The notes under the pieces are model-generated. The model did no database searches and was not told where the DNA came from. It saw nothing but the letters and a program-made list of their open reading frames with translations. Positions 16,370 through 24,516 of a stretch of 37,460 nucleotides of DNA are shown here, piece by piece. The stretch is from Mycobacterium barrassiae (GTDB taxonomy: Bacteria; Actinomycetota; Actinomycetes; Mycobacteriales; Mycobacteriaceae): the NCBI RefSeq assembly GCF_025822765.1, contig NZ_JACKUK010000006.1, positions 1-37,460 of the forward strand. Reading direction: 5' to 3'. A program made the translations under genes and the position numbers. Every line of letters starts with the position of its first letter. Positions within the stretch are counted from its first letter, which is position 1.

Positions 16370-17062
16370 GTGAGCAACAGTCAGTCAGCGCCAGTCCCTG
16401 ACGATGACGTGGACCCGCGGCGCATCCGGTCACGCACCCGGCTGCTGGATGCTGCGGCAACGCTACTGAGCACCGGTGGGGTGGAAGCGGTCACTATCGA
16501 TGCCGTCACCAAAGCATCCAAAGTGGCCCGAACCACGCTGTACCGCCACTTCCACAGTTCGTCGCATCTGCTCGCAGCCACGTTCGAACGCCTACTTCCG
16601 CAAGTGACCACTCCGGCACCGACCAGCGGACCCCTCCGTGAGCAGCTGATCGAATTGCTCAGCCGCCAAGCCGCACTCTTCAACGACGCACCGCTGCATG
16701 TCACGACACTCGCGTGGCTCTCATTGGGGCCCACCGGCTCCACTAACGAAGCGGATGAGCGCCACACATCCGGGGCGCTACGGGCCCGAGTCGTTGACCA
16801 GTACCGTCAACCATTTGACGCCATACTCACCAGCCCGAGAGCACAAGCCGAACTCGACGACTTCGACCGGGAACTGGCGCTCTGCCAACTCGTCGGACCA
16901 CTCGCCTTCGCCCGAATGACCGGGCTTCGCACCATCACTCACAATGACTGCGCGAACATCGTCGATGACTTCCTCGCCGCCCACCGCAAGACCGATAGCG
17001 ACGCCAAAGAGTCGAAGATCGCCACCAAGAAGACGGGCCGCCCCGCGCGCTTAGCTCGCTAG
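16370..17062 (+). CDS. TetR/AcrR family transcriptional regulator (TetR-4)
   Basis: 230 residues, GTG start at 16370; an out-of-frame ATG at 16366 leads to a short dead end. HTH around residues 38-62: IDAVTKASKVARTTLYRHFHSSSHLLAATFE. The C-terminal tail (KESKIATKKTGRPARLAR) contains a GRPxR core like a small AT-hook, which could add non-specific DNA affinity. Divergent from the thioesterase/TetR-3 operon. Fourth TetR of the module; no gene follows closely, so its target is unclear. Confidence 0.9.
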   Translation: MSNSQSAPVPDDDVDPRRIRSRTRLLDAAATLLSTGGVEAVTIDAVTKASKVARTTLYRHFHSSSHLLAATFERLLPQVTTPAPTSGPLREQLIELLSRQAALFNDAPLHVTTLAWLSLGPTGSTNEADERHTSGALRARVVDQYRQPFDAILTSPRAQAELDDFDRELALCQLVGPLAFARMTGLRTITHNDCANIVDDFLAAHRKTDSDAKESKIATKKTGRPARLAR

Positions 17063-17564
17063 GCACAACGAAATCACAGCGTCCAGCCGGCTGGTCTTCG
17101 GGCCCTTTTCGCCTTCTCGCAAATCGCGTCGGCGATGGCATCGAAGGACCGTTCGTCGCCATCATCGGCGAGGCCGTGCGCGCAGATTCCATGGGCATCC
17201 GCGTGACGATTCGTGCCGGCAAAGTGAGTGCACCACCTCAGTGTTCGGACCGCCGTTTCCCGCGTTGAGAACTCTTCCCCCTACGTCCGTGAGGTGTCTC
17301 GCGGGCAACCCCTCGCATCCGCGGTCTCGCAATCCTTGGGACGCGGGGTGTCTGCGCCGCGGATCTTTATCCGGATATCGTCCGTCGTTAAGTGATCGTG
17401 CTTATTGGCAGAGGGGTCGAATTCCGAGTGGGGTGAATGCCCAAATCAGAGGTCTGTTCGAGGGCGAGTTTGTTCGCTGCGTCGCAAGCGCTGGCTGTCG
17501 GTGTCTCTTGATAAGACTGTTGCGAGCTGACTGCGTACCTGTGGTCAACAGGCAGGAGGATCCG
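17063..17564. other. Intergenic region with right repeat copy
   Basis: A plus-strand frame is open from 17241 into the DUF1508 gene, but the part before 17565 has no protein-like character. The region contains the right copy of the diverged direct repeat (17377-17440). I see no gene here. A short stretch at about 17105-17225 reads as protein-like in one plus frame (GIEGPFVAIIGEAV) and could be a small gene relic. Confidence 0.4.
17377..17440 (+). repeat. Diverged direct repeat, right copy (pairs with 4741-4803)
   Basis: Same block order as the left copy: ATATCGTCCGTCG, TAAG, TTGGC, GGGGTCG, GGGGTGAAT. Similarity fades on both sides. It marks the right border of the exporter/P450/TetR module. 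Confidence 0.55.
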
Positions 17565-17888
17565 ATGTACTTCAAGGTCACGGTCACTGGTGACGCCAAC
17601 CGCTATCCCACGTGGGCCTTGTACGGCGACAACCATGAGATGGTCGCCTGGGCAGGCGAAGGCTTCGAATCGCAAGCCAACGCCACCAGAGCGGCAAATG
17701 CCTTCAAGTCCGGCGGGTCCGCAGCACGGTATGAGACATTCCAGGACGTCGGCGGAAGCTGGCGGTGGCGCGCATGGCGGTCGAGTGACAAAGTTGCCGC
17801 CTCAGGTGAGTCGTTCGCCAGCTCTTACAACGCGGAGCGCGCCGCCGAGAACGTGCGGGCGAACGCGCCGTATGCGACTGGGCCCTGA
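17565..17888 (+). CDS. DUF1508 (YegP-like) domain protein
   Basis: 107 residues from ATG 17565, chosen because AGGAGGA lies 4 nt upstream and the family fold begins there. It contains two tandem DUF1508-like units: YFKVTVTGDANRYPTWALYG with EGFESQANATRAANAFK, and YETFQDVGGSWRWRAWRSS with ESFASSYNAERAAENVR. The family is small and of uncertain function. Followed 9 bp later by the TIGR02391-like gene on the same strand, so the two form an operon. Confidence 0.75.
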   Translation: MYFKVTVTGDANRYPTWALYGDNHEMVAWAGEGFESQANATRAANAFKSGGSAARYETFQDVGGSWRWRAWRSSDKVAASGESFASSYNAERAAENVRANAPYATGP

Positions 17889-17897
17889 GCTGCGTAC

Positions 17898-18776
17898 ATG
17901 GGTGACAATGACGATCTGAAGTTGAATCCACGGTTCCTGCGGCGAGCAGCGGAACAGGTGCGCGACTTTGAGCGGGCGTTCAGCGCCCTGCTCGAGCTGT
18001 GTCAGTTCACCGCTGGGCTTCGGGCGATGGCTGGTCCCGACCTGCCTGACGAGGTACTTGCCGGCTACGCCAGTCTGCCCGCCGTGACACCGAGATCTGA
18101 TGTGTCAGACGACGAATGGGTGGCGGCGAAGGGCCGCTGCTCACGGACAGCTGGCCGTATTGCGCATCTTCCCGACATCACCGGTGTGCGGATATCCCGC
18201 CCGGGATTCGGCGGTCCGGTTAACCCGTTCGAGATGTGGATAACTGTCACCCAGCCGCACTCGCTCGTACAGCCGGACGACATCCTCGCCGCGTCCGAAC
18301 ACACCATCGGCATCCTTGAATCGATGGTCGACCGTGTCGATGTCACCGGCGACATCAGCATCGAGGATATGCACCCTTTGGTCTGGGGCGCGGCTCGAGG
18401 CCAATGGCGCATCGAGTTGTACCGCGAAGCGGTGTCATCCGCCGTGGGCGCTGTCATCGACCACGTCCGCCAGCTCACCGGAAGGACTGACCTCGACGAC
18501 AAGGACGTTTTCACGCAGGCCTTCTCGCAGAGTCCACCCAAGGCTGGTGCTCCGCGATTGCGCTGGCTCGGAGGTAATCAAGACCAGACCGTCATATCGA
18601 TGAACCGCGGCTTGTTGAGTTTCTCGACGGGCGTCCATGCTGCGATCCGAAACCCAACCACCCACGACCGGACGCAGCTATCGGCGCAGGAGGCCGCCGA
18701 GAGGCTCGCCGCTTTAAGCCTTCTGGCGACTTGGGTGGAGAAGTGCAGGCTCGACAGCGTCGACGCCACGCAGTGA
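17898..18776 (+). CDS. TIGR02391 / Ymh-like family protein
   Basis: 292 residues. The C-terminal third carries the family signature: GAVIDHVRQLTG, the DDKDVFTQAFS region, a loop SFSTGVHAAIRNPTTHD, then AAERLAALSLLATWVEKC. This is the Hypoth_Ymh (TIGR02391/PF09509) type, frequent in mobile elements and near defence genes, with no established activity. The conserved RNPxxHD resembles the RN-x(4-6)-H of HEPN ribonucleases, so a related helical RNase fold is possible but unproven. The N-terminal 150 residues show no domain I recognise. ATG start 9 bp after the DUF1508 stop. Confidence 0.72.
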   Translation: MGDNDDLKLNPRFLRRAAEQVRDFERAFSALLELCQFTAGLRAMAGPDLPDEVLAGYASLPAVTPRSDVSDDEWVAAKGRCSRTAGRIAHLPDITGVRISRPGFGGPVNPFEMWITVTQPHSLVQPDDILAASEHTIGILESMVDRVDVTGDISIEDMHPLVWGAARGQWRIELYREAVSSAVGAVIDHVRQLTGRTDLDDKDVFTQAFSQSPPKAGAPRLRWLGGNQDQTVISMNRGLLSFSTGVHAAIRNPTTHDRTQLSAQEAAERLAALSLLATWVEKCRLDSVDATQ

Positions 18777-18845
18777 ACAATCACTCGCGAGAACTCAAGC
18801 GCTGGAACCGCCGCCGCGAAATCCATCTGAGGCACAGCGATACGG

Positions 18846-20288
18846 TCAGCGGGCTCTTTCGGCGATGTAGGCGGTCCAGTCGCGGGCAGCAAGTCTGGCC
18901 CAGTCGGCGGCGTTTTTGTCGGTGAGCCCGAGCAGTTCGGCCAGGACTGGTGCGGGCATGTCGCCGGAGAGGTGGAAGAGGGTCGCTTTGCGGTTCTCGT
19001 AGGGCTTGATCCCGATGGCGACGAGCTGGGAGCGGATGTTCTCGGTGGCGAGGTGCGCTGCAGGGTTGCCGCCGCGGAACAGCCAGCCGGTTCCGCGTGA
19101 GGCGTAGAGGCTTTTGCCGCGGTGCTCGAGGTGCTCACGGATGAGGTCGTCGAGGAGCGGCGGCATCTGGACTGGAATCTTGCTGAAGGTGACGTGCACG
19201 GCCCGGTCGTCGGTGATCGCGACCTGACTGGTGCGCATGGCGACGATGCGTGAAAGCGGCTGTGCGAACAGCAATGTGAGCAGGCCCGCAATTCGTGTAT
19301 AACGGCGCACGGTCGTGTCGTGCAGCAGACGCTCTACGGCCGCCCACCGCTGCGTATCGGAGACGGTTACTGAGGGCGGTGACTGCGGGACGTCGGGGAC
19401 TCGGAGTTTGGTGTTGGTGCGGGATTGGCGTAGCCAGACGATGAAGGCGTACTCATGGTTCAGCATCCTGCCGACGTGTTCTTGGTAGCGCTCCAACAGA
19501 TCCTGGGTCGCGGTCGCCGCACTGGCGTCATGGCGGGCGAGGAAGCCCACGAACTCGATCGCGACGCGGATGCGCCGTCGACACGCATCGGCCATCGACT
19601 TGGTCAACCGGTCTTCACGGGCGGCCTTGCGCATTCCTCGCAGCACCTGCCAGTGCGCGAATCGGCGAATCAAGGCGGCGTCCTCGGCGGGCAGTTCGGC
19701 GACGATGTCTTCGATCCAGGGCAGCATCCGTTCGATGCGGATGTCGAACGGTTCCAGGACACCGACCGCGACGAGAAGACTGCGAAGGTAGTCGTGGGCA
19801 CGATCCGAGGGCAGGGTGCGGAAGGTGTCGTGGCTGATGTCGACCGCGCCGCAAGCCATCTGCCCGAGAAGTTGGGGGCCGATGCCAGGTTTCTTGCGCA
19901 GCCACCACAGCCCTGTTTGTGGGCGTTCGGAGTTCACCAGCTCGTCGAAGACCGGCCGCAATTGGCGGTGAATCTGGCCGGTCGTCGGGTCGGCGAGCAA
20001 GTCGCTGAGGCGTTCACGCAGGAAGCATCGCGCGCACCGATTGTGCCCGTAGGGATGGTCTTCGCGCCCGCATTCGCGGCACCCGAAGATCGACTCGACA
20101 CCGGCACATGACGCGCACACCACCGTCTCGCCGCGTCGCCATGCCAGCGGCCGCACGACATGGCAGCCCGGACAGGTTTCGGGGTGGTAGTGCCGCCTGC
20201 GACGGCAGCCGACACAAATGCGACACCCATGCGTCAGCCGGGTCAGGTAGTTGGTGCTTGCGCACTCCCAGCAGGCTCGTCGATTCAC
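18846..20288 (-). CDS. Zinc-finger, degenerate tyrosine-recombinase-like protein of an integrase module
   Basis: 480 residues from GTG 20288, whose GTGA overlaps the XRE stop; the frame opens further upstream only as antisense to the XRE gene. The first 88 residues contain six CxxC pairs (Cys 6/9, 25/28, 39/42, 58/61, 70/73, 85/88), a multi-zinc DNA-binding region. The C-terminal half looks like a tyrosine recombinase core (GLLTLLFAQPLSRIVAMRTSQV; APVLAELLGLTDKNAADWARLA), but the HxxR box reads FHLS and the end is RDWTAYIAERAR. Catalysis is therefore doubtful. It probably acts as an accessory recombination factor for the integrase two genes upstream. Confidence 0.75.
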   Translation of the reverse strand: MNRRACWECASTNYLTRLTHGCRICVGCRRRRHYHPETCPGCHVVRPLAWRRGETVVCASCAGVESIFGCRECGREDHPYGHNRCARCFLRERLSDLLADPTTGQIHRQLRPVFDELVNSERPQTGLWWLRKKPGIGPQLLGQMACGAVDISHDTFRTLPSDRAHDYLRSLLVAVGVLEPFDIRIERMLPWIEDIVAELPAEDAALIRRFAHWQVLRGMRKAAREDRLTKSMADACRRRIRVAIEFVGFLARHDASAATATQDLLERYQEHVGRMLNHEYAFIVWLRQSRTNTKLRVPDVPQSPPSVTVSDTQRWAAVERLLHDTTVRRYTRIAGLLTLLFAQPLSRIVAMRTSQVAITDDRAVHVTFSKIPVQMPPLLDDLIREHLEHRGKSLYASRGTGWLFRGGNPAAHLATENIRSQLVAIGIKPYENRKATLFHLSGDMPAPVLAELLGLTDKNAADWARLAARDWTAYIAERAR

Positions 20289-20617
20289 TCGTTGTCGCCG
20301 GGGCGGCGGATCCTGGCGCGGATCGGCCGCAGGTCGCCGATCCCGGACCCGCTGTCGTTGACTGCGGGTGCCTCGCGGATCTGTTCTTGGGCGAGCTCGA
20401 ACAGATCGTTGGGGGTGCACGCCAGGATGTCGCACAGCGCCGCCAGCAGGTCGAGATTGATGCGCTGTGGAGGCTTGGTAGCGATCCGGTGAACCATCTG
20501 TCGGGAGATCTCCACGCCACGTTCGTGCAGCGGTGCGACGAGGTCGGTGGTGGCGAACATGCCGTTCTCGGCCATCAGGCGGCGCAGGTTCCACCGGAGG
20601 ACGGTTCTAGTGCTCAT
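20285..20617 (-). CDS. XRE-family helix-turn-helix regulator of the integrase module
   Basis: 110 residues, ATG at 20617. The Cro/CI-type HTH spans residues about 9-70 (ISRQMVHRIATKPPQRINLDLLAALCDILACTPNDLFEL). Overlaps the integrase gene upstream by 11 bp and the zinc-finger gene downstream by 4 bp, so all three are translated from one message. Likely controls transcription of the recombinase operon or acts as an architectural factor. Confidence 0.85.
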   Translation of the reverse strand: MSTRTVLRWNLRRLMAENGMFATTDLVAPLHERGVEISRQMVHRIATKPPQRINLDLLAALCDILACTPNDLFELAQEQIREAPAVNDSGSGIGDLRPIRARIRRPGDNE

Positions 20618-21728
20618 CCTGGCTCCCTTCAGTCGTCGCGGATCCGTAGACGCGGCGCAGCGCCGCCTGCAACGTTTTGGTCTTGAAGTCGTTGGACACC
20701 GAGGTGTAAATCGCGGTGGTCGAGGCGTAAGAATGTCCGACCTGCTCGGTAACGAACCGTTCCGGGTAACCGAACTCGATCAGGTGGGTCACATAGGAGT
20801 GCCGCAGGCAGTGCAGGGTGAGGTCTTGAGGCAGACCGGCCTGCGCCCGCAAGTAGGCGAATCGCTTGTCCATTTGCTTGGTCGCCACCCGCTGCCGACG
20901 CTCAGTCAGCCACAACTCTTGACGGCTGCCGGGACTCAGAAGCGGCCGGGCTTGATCGACCCATTGGCGCAGTCCGTCGATCACCCAGTCGAACTCGGGA
21001 ACGGCCAGCACCGTGCGACGCCGAGGGGCGCTGCCGCGGCTGGACTTGGCATACCGGACGTGGACGGCGCCGAACGTTCCCCACGCCGGCATCCGCGGGT
21101 TGGGACGCAGGTCGGCCACGTCGAGGTAGCACAGCTCTCGACGGCGTAACCCGAAGGCGTAGGCCGTCTTGATCATCTGCGCGTCGCGCAACGCCGCCAA
21201 CGCGCCTTTGCGACCCGAACGCGCAATGATGTCCACTCGATCGGCAAGGAACGCGAACAACGTTTCCACCTCGTCGTAGGTGAACGGCCGGCGGGCGGGC
21301 TTGCCCTCGTATTCGACCAGATGCGCCGCGGTGTTGAAGTCATGGCAGACCTGCGACGGGATCCTTTCGAACCGCTGCTCGCACTGCGAGATCCAGCCAT
21401 AACGGCCATCGAGTAGGTAGTCACAAAACAACCGCAGCGTCATGTGGTAGCCGCGAATTGTCGAGGGCGCCTTGCGGTTGTTTCCCGACATCAGAGCCGC
21501 CGTGAAGTCCTCGACATCGCCGGCCGTCCAATCCCACGGATGCGTCTCGGCGAACGCAGCGAACCGTCGCACGAACGCCAATCGCGATTCGATCGTGGCC
21601 TCGGCAAGCAGCCGGGACTTCTGCTGGCGTCGCCACCCCGACAGCATCGCTTCAAAGACCGCGGACGGTTCATCAAGATGGACCACGCCCGCGGCGAGAA
21701 CGAGGTGCGCCGAACCTGGAACGCTCAA
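20607..21728 (-). CDS. Tyrosine-type site-specific integrase
   Basis: 373 residues as drawn from TTG 21728; a GTG at 21686 is an alternative start. An N-terminal core-binding SAM-like domain (TIESRLAFVRRFAAFAETH ... TIRGYHMTLRLFCDYLL) is followed by the catalytic domain. That domain has Arg in AYAFGLRRRELCYLDVADL, HCLRH (His306, Arg309), GHSYAS (His332) and the nucleophile Tyr341 in TTAIYTSV. All catalytic residues are present, so it should be active. First gene of a three-gene overlapping unit with an XRE and a degenerate recombinase. The attachment sites of the element are not obvious. Confidence 0.92.
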   Translation of the reverse strand: MSVPGSAHLVLAAGVVHLDEPSAVFEAMLSGWRRQQKSRLLAEATIESRLAFVRRFAAFAETHPWDWTAGDVEDFTAALMSGNNRKAPSTIRGYHMTLRLFCDYLLDGRYGWISQCEQRFERIPSQVCHDFNTAAHLVEYEGKPARRPFTYDEVETLFAFLADRVDIIARSGRKGALAALRDAQMIKTAYAFGLRRRELCYLDVADLRPNPRMPAWGTFGAVHVRYAKSSRGSAPRRRTVLAVPEFDWVIDGLRQWVDQARPLLSPGSRQELWLTERRQRVATKQMDKRFAYLRAQAGLPQDLTLHCLRHSYVTHLIEFGYPERFVTEQVGHSYASTTAIYTSVSNDFKTKTLQAALRRVYGSATTEGSQDEH

Positions 21729-22397
21729 CTGAAGGCCTCCAGACGGTCAACTCACAGTTGTCAATGTCAACGGCAAGTTACCACGATCTGGGCCGAAATC
21801 GCTCATCAGCACAAACGGGAAATGGTTCAATGGCGGCTTGGCGGCTCTCGCCCCAAGCGCCACCCGCGTGCGTCAACTTTAAGTTGATTGGCGATCTTCC
21901 GGCCCAGAGTGCAAGAGGTGTGTGGATTTTGGGCGTTGAACAGGGACTTGATGTGATGCGACAACGTTGGAGGTGCATTGCCCGTGTGGCGGCCTGGCGG
22001 ACGACGAGGCAATGAGCGCCCACGAGTTCCGCGACGACGATGCCAATGCGTGGGGTGCTCAGCGCGCAACCAGCTGGCTACGCCATCAACGTCAGGCGTA
22101 ACCACCGTCCGACCGACGCACGTGTCCGCGATGCCTGGCTACACCACGATTAGCCGCAGCAGGGCGATACTGGATCGTGACAGGGTTGAGTCAGAACCAT
22201 CAGCCGATCACCGGTCTCCGAACGACGTGGCTGCCGGTGCACAATCGGCTTTACGACGCGGTGGTCGAGGCCCACGACCGGCGCTCGGCCGACGAGCTAG
22301 ATACAAACCGTTGGATCGCGCTGTTCTGTCGACGGTCGCTGACCATGTCCGAGACCATTGCTAGGGTTCGGTCGTTCAGTAGCGGAAGGGGCCGATC
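21729..22397. other. Intergenic region upstream of integrase module; possible small ORF relic
   Basis: No confident gene. It contains a 15-bp palindrome at 21873-21887. At about 22177-22397 one plus frame reads protein-like (TWLPVHNRLYDAVVEAHDRR, DTNRWIALFCRRSL) but loses that character where the next gene begins. This could be a truncated gene. The remainder holds the promoters of the divergent units. Confidence 0.4.
21873..21887. promoter_or_regulatory. 15-bp palindrome upstream of integrase operon
   Basis: TCAACTT-T-AAGTTGA, 145 bp upstream of the integrase start. It could be an operator for the XRE protein or a recombinase core site; function is inferred from symmetry and location only. 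Confidence 0.4.
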
Positions 22398-22586
22398 ATG
22401 CAGGTGGAGTACGACAGCGGAATGCGCTGCTTCCGAATCCAGGAGCATCCTTACGGCCCAGTTACGCTCGTCAACTACTCGACTCCCTTCGACTCGTTCG
22501 AAGTCGTCGATGATAATCAGCTCGTTGTATACGCGTACGGAGGAGTTGCTGCTCGGTACAACTCCGAAGGACGCCTCCTCATGTGA
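22398..22586 (+). CDS. Small hypothetical protein
   Basis: 62 residues, ATG 22398 preceded by GGAAGGGG. The sequence alternates hydrophobic and charged residues in a beta-rich pattern (MRCFRIQEHPYGPVTLVNY, FEVVDDNQLVVYAYGGVAA) and resembles a compact beta domain. I do not recognise it. The stop is 38 bp before the OGG-fold gene start, so the two are probably co-transcribed. Confidence 0.5.
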   Translation: MQVEYDSGMRCFRIQEHPYGPVTLVNYSTPFDSFEVVDDNQLVVYAYGGVAARYNSEGRLLM

Positions 22587-22624
22587 AATCGACGCACCGG
22601 AGTCACTATCTGAGCGGAGGTGCA

Positions 22625-23305
22625 ATGACGATCGGCCAGGTCCCCGATCTGTTTGACGGCCAGGCAGCGCCGTCGCGAGACGACTACGTTCTTGCCCAAG
22701 GATTTCTGCGTAACCCGGAGTACTGCCGGGGAGTGCTACCCGATGAACGGATGTGGCCGCCGGAACTCGATCGTCTTCCGGCAAATGACGACGGTCGGAT
22801 TCGTATCGACCGCGCCGTCGTATTCGCGATTGCGCGGCGCGTGATAACCGAACTCGACGATCCGTGGTCGGCCACGCAGTTGCACGCAGCGATCACATTC
22901 TGGGGTGCGCCACCAGGGCAGTCGACGACACGTGCGGCGAAGCCGTTCGCGGATGCCAATGTTGCGGGGCGCCTGACCCAGGCAATCGAAATTACACGCG
23001 GTGAGGGGCCGATCAGTGCGTACAAAGCGTTGAGTAGACACCAGCGACTGTGGGTCAGAGGGCTCGGCCCGTCGTACTTCACCAAGTTGATGTATTTCGC
23101 TGGATACGACGCGAAACCTTATCTCTCGCAGCCTTTGATCATGGACGACAACGTCATTGCCGGACTGATCAAGGTCACCGGCCACCCGTGGGAAGCGTTA
23201 GGCGAGCACTACAGTCGCTACTTGGACCTGGCCAAGGACTGGGCCTACGAATTCGCCACAGAACCCGACGTGATCGAACGGCGCCTCTTCGCCCTCGGAT
23301 CGTGA
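22625..23305 (+). CDS. 8-oxoguanine DNA glycosylase OGG-fold-like protein
   Basis: 226 residues from ATG 22625, with GCGGAGG directly upstream; the frame opens at 22583. The central part, DDPWSATQLHAAITFWGAPPG then LWVRGLGPSYFTKLMYFAG and PLIMDDNVIAGLI, resembles actinobacterial proteins annotated as OGG-fold. It includes a helix-hairpin-helix-like GLGPSYFTKL with a Lys, and a following Asp pair. True DNA glycosylase activity is not established for this family; many members lie in mobile or defence contexts. Preceded by a 62-residue small gene. Confidence 0.62.
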   Translation: MTIGQVPDLFDGQAAPSRDDYVLAQGFLRNPEYCRGVLPDERMWPPELDRLPANDDGRIRIDRAVVFAIARRVITELDDPWSATQLHAAITFWGAPPGQSTTRAAKPFADANVAGRLTQAIEITRGEGPISAYKALSRHQRLWVRGLGPSYFTKLMYFAGYDAKPYLSQPLIMDDNVIAGLIKVTGHPWEALGEHYSRYLDLAKDWAYEFATEPDVIERRLFALGS

Positions 23306-23829
23306 TCTGACTACGTGAAGTGCTGCCCTTTCTTCAACGATAGGTGCTAATTCCATTGACTTAACCTCAGATCAAGATCAACGCCCGAGGTATCGCAACG
23401 CGAAGGTGGCTGTGGTGGTGGACTTGATCCGACCGCCACTTCGTAGGTTGCAGACATAGGCGCGAAGTAGAAGCTTCTTGCGCCGCGGCGGGCATAGGAA
23501 GCGCAGCTGAAAAGAAACGAGGTGTCCGTGACGTGGACAGCCAATGACTCCCGATTCACAGTCAGCAATATCGCCACGACGTTCACTGGAATCTGCCTGA
23601 TCAAACGACCCCCAAACCCGCAGTGAGAATCAGCATCTGCCACGTCGACGGGAATATCGAGGGTCAAGACGACCGCCCGGTATCTCCCTCGCAACCCTCG
23701 CGAGGCGCGCTGCGTACTCGGCTAACGGCGGAGCAATAGCGAGGATGGCTTAAGTAACCGGTCATCGATCACGAAGGCCGTGTCGGTCAAGCGGATTGGC
23801 GAATCACCGGAACCTTGCGAGTTGCGCTG
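23306..23829. other. Gene-poor spacer
   Basis: A minus-strand frame 23347-23694 (115 codons) has a weakly protein-like N-terminal half (VLTLDIPVDVADAD, RLIRQIPVNVVAILLTVN) but no recognisable family and no clear ribosome site, so I do not call it. Nothing else is supported. The right part is the downstream flank of the EspC-like gene. Confidence 0.4.
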
Positions 23830-24135
23830 TCACGCCGACTCTCGGGGAAACAGGGCGAGGAGGCGATCAGCGATGGTGGCTGGGTTGGATCCGGACGTGC
23901 GCTGATCTGGAGTGCTATCGGCCTGCCATTTCGCGACGGTGCTGATCAACACCGCCGCCGAGCTCGCCGGGAGTCCACGCTGCGCGCCCTCGATCCGGCC
24001 ATCAGCGCTTGCGTGCTTCACCCGGACAGTGTCTGCATGCATGTCCACGGTCGCAGCGGACAGATGCAGATCCTCCGGAACCACGCGAACGGTATTCGGC
24101 ACGACCCCTCCCTCGTGGCGGCTGCGATGGCTCAT
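23830..24135 (-). CDS. EspC-like (DUF2580) ESX secretion-associated protein
   Basis: 101 residues as drawn; a downstream GTG near 24102 (VPNTVRVVPEDLHLS) may be the real start. The core RVVPEDLHLSAATVDMHADT, VKHASADGRIEGAQRGLP and SSAAVLISTVAKWQADS fits the helix-turn-helix hairpin of EspC/DUF2580 proteins, which are about 100-residue type VII secretion substrates in mycobacteria. After KWQADS the sequence (TPDQRTSGSNPATIADRLL) does not look like the second helix, so the C-terminus may be replaced or frameshifted. It lies alone, with no EspA or EccC gene nearby. Confidence 0.65.
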   Translation of the reverse strand: MSHRSRHEGGVVPNTVRVVPEDLHLSAATVDMHADTVRVKHASADGRIEGAQRGLPASSAAVLISTVAKWQADSTPDQRTSGSNPATIADRLLALFPRESA

Positions 24136-24267
24136 CCGAGGCTACCGTGAGCAAGCAGACGCTCGGTGCAGCAATTTCACTTGGCCTGCCTCCGCAATTA
24201 GCTCAAAGCGAAATGGGGCCCATCAGCGCCTCCGCTAAACCCAGCGCGATTGAGCGGCGATTTCGAT

Positions 24268-24516
24268 TTATACGCTGTTTCGGCGCTCACGGAGCTTAGC
24301 TATGCCGTCAAATTGTTCCCGGCTAGACGACCTTGACTCTGGCGACACCGGGTGGCGCGGAGGCGGCACATTGCGGGGTTGACGCTGGCCGGTGACCTGG
24401 AGGTGGGCAATCTGTTTCCCCGCGTAGGTGACGCTGAACGTCTGGCCTGGATGGCCATTTGCAAGCGCGGCCGCGCATTGGTCGCACAGCTCATGGATTA
24501 GCGGCGGAATATTCAC
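24268..24516 (-). CDS. Small hypothetical protein
   Basis: 82 residues, GTG start at 24516. The first 47 residues look like a folded domain (IPPLIHELCDQCAAALANGH, TFSVTYAGKQIAHLQVTG); the rest is Arg/Pro/Ser-rich and may be disordered. It is not recognised, and no strong ribosome site is visible. It lies between the EspC-like gene and the relaxase upstream region, and may be a small plasmid gene. Confidence 0.33.
   Translation of the reverse strand: MNIPPLIHELCDQCAAALANGHPGQTFSVTYAGKQIAHLQVTGQRQPRNVPPPRHPVSPESRSSSREQFDGIAKLRERRNSV

Noticed and set aside
17241-17564. N-terminal extension of the DUF1508 gene
   Set aside because: No ribosome site, no protein-like character, and it crosses the direct repeat; ATG 17565 has AGGAGGA.
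18846-20594. Longer form (582 codons) of the zinc-finger protein
   Set aside because: The extra 102 codons are an Arg/Pro-rich shadow of the XRE gene; GTG 20288 with a 4-nt overlap is the better start.
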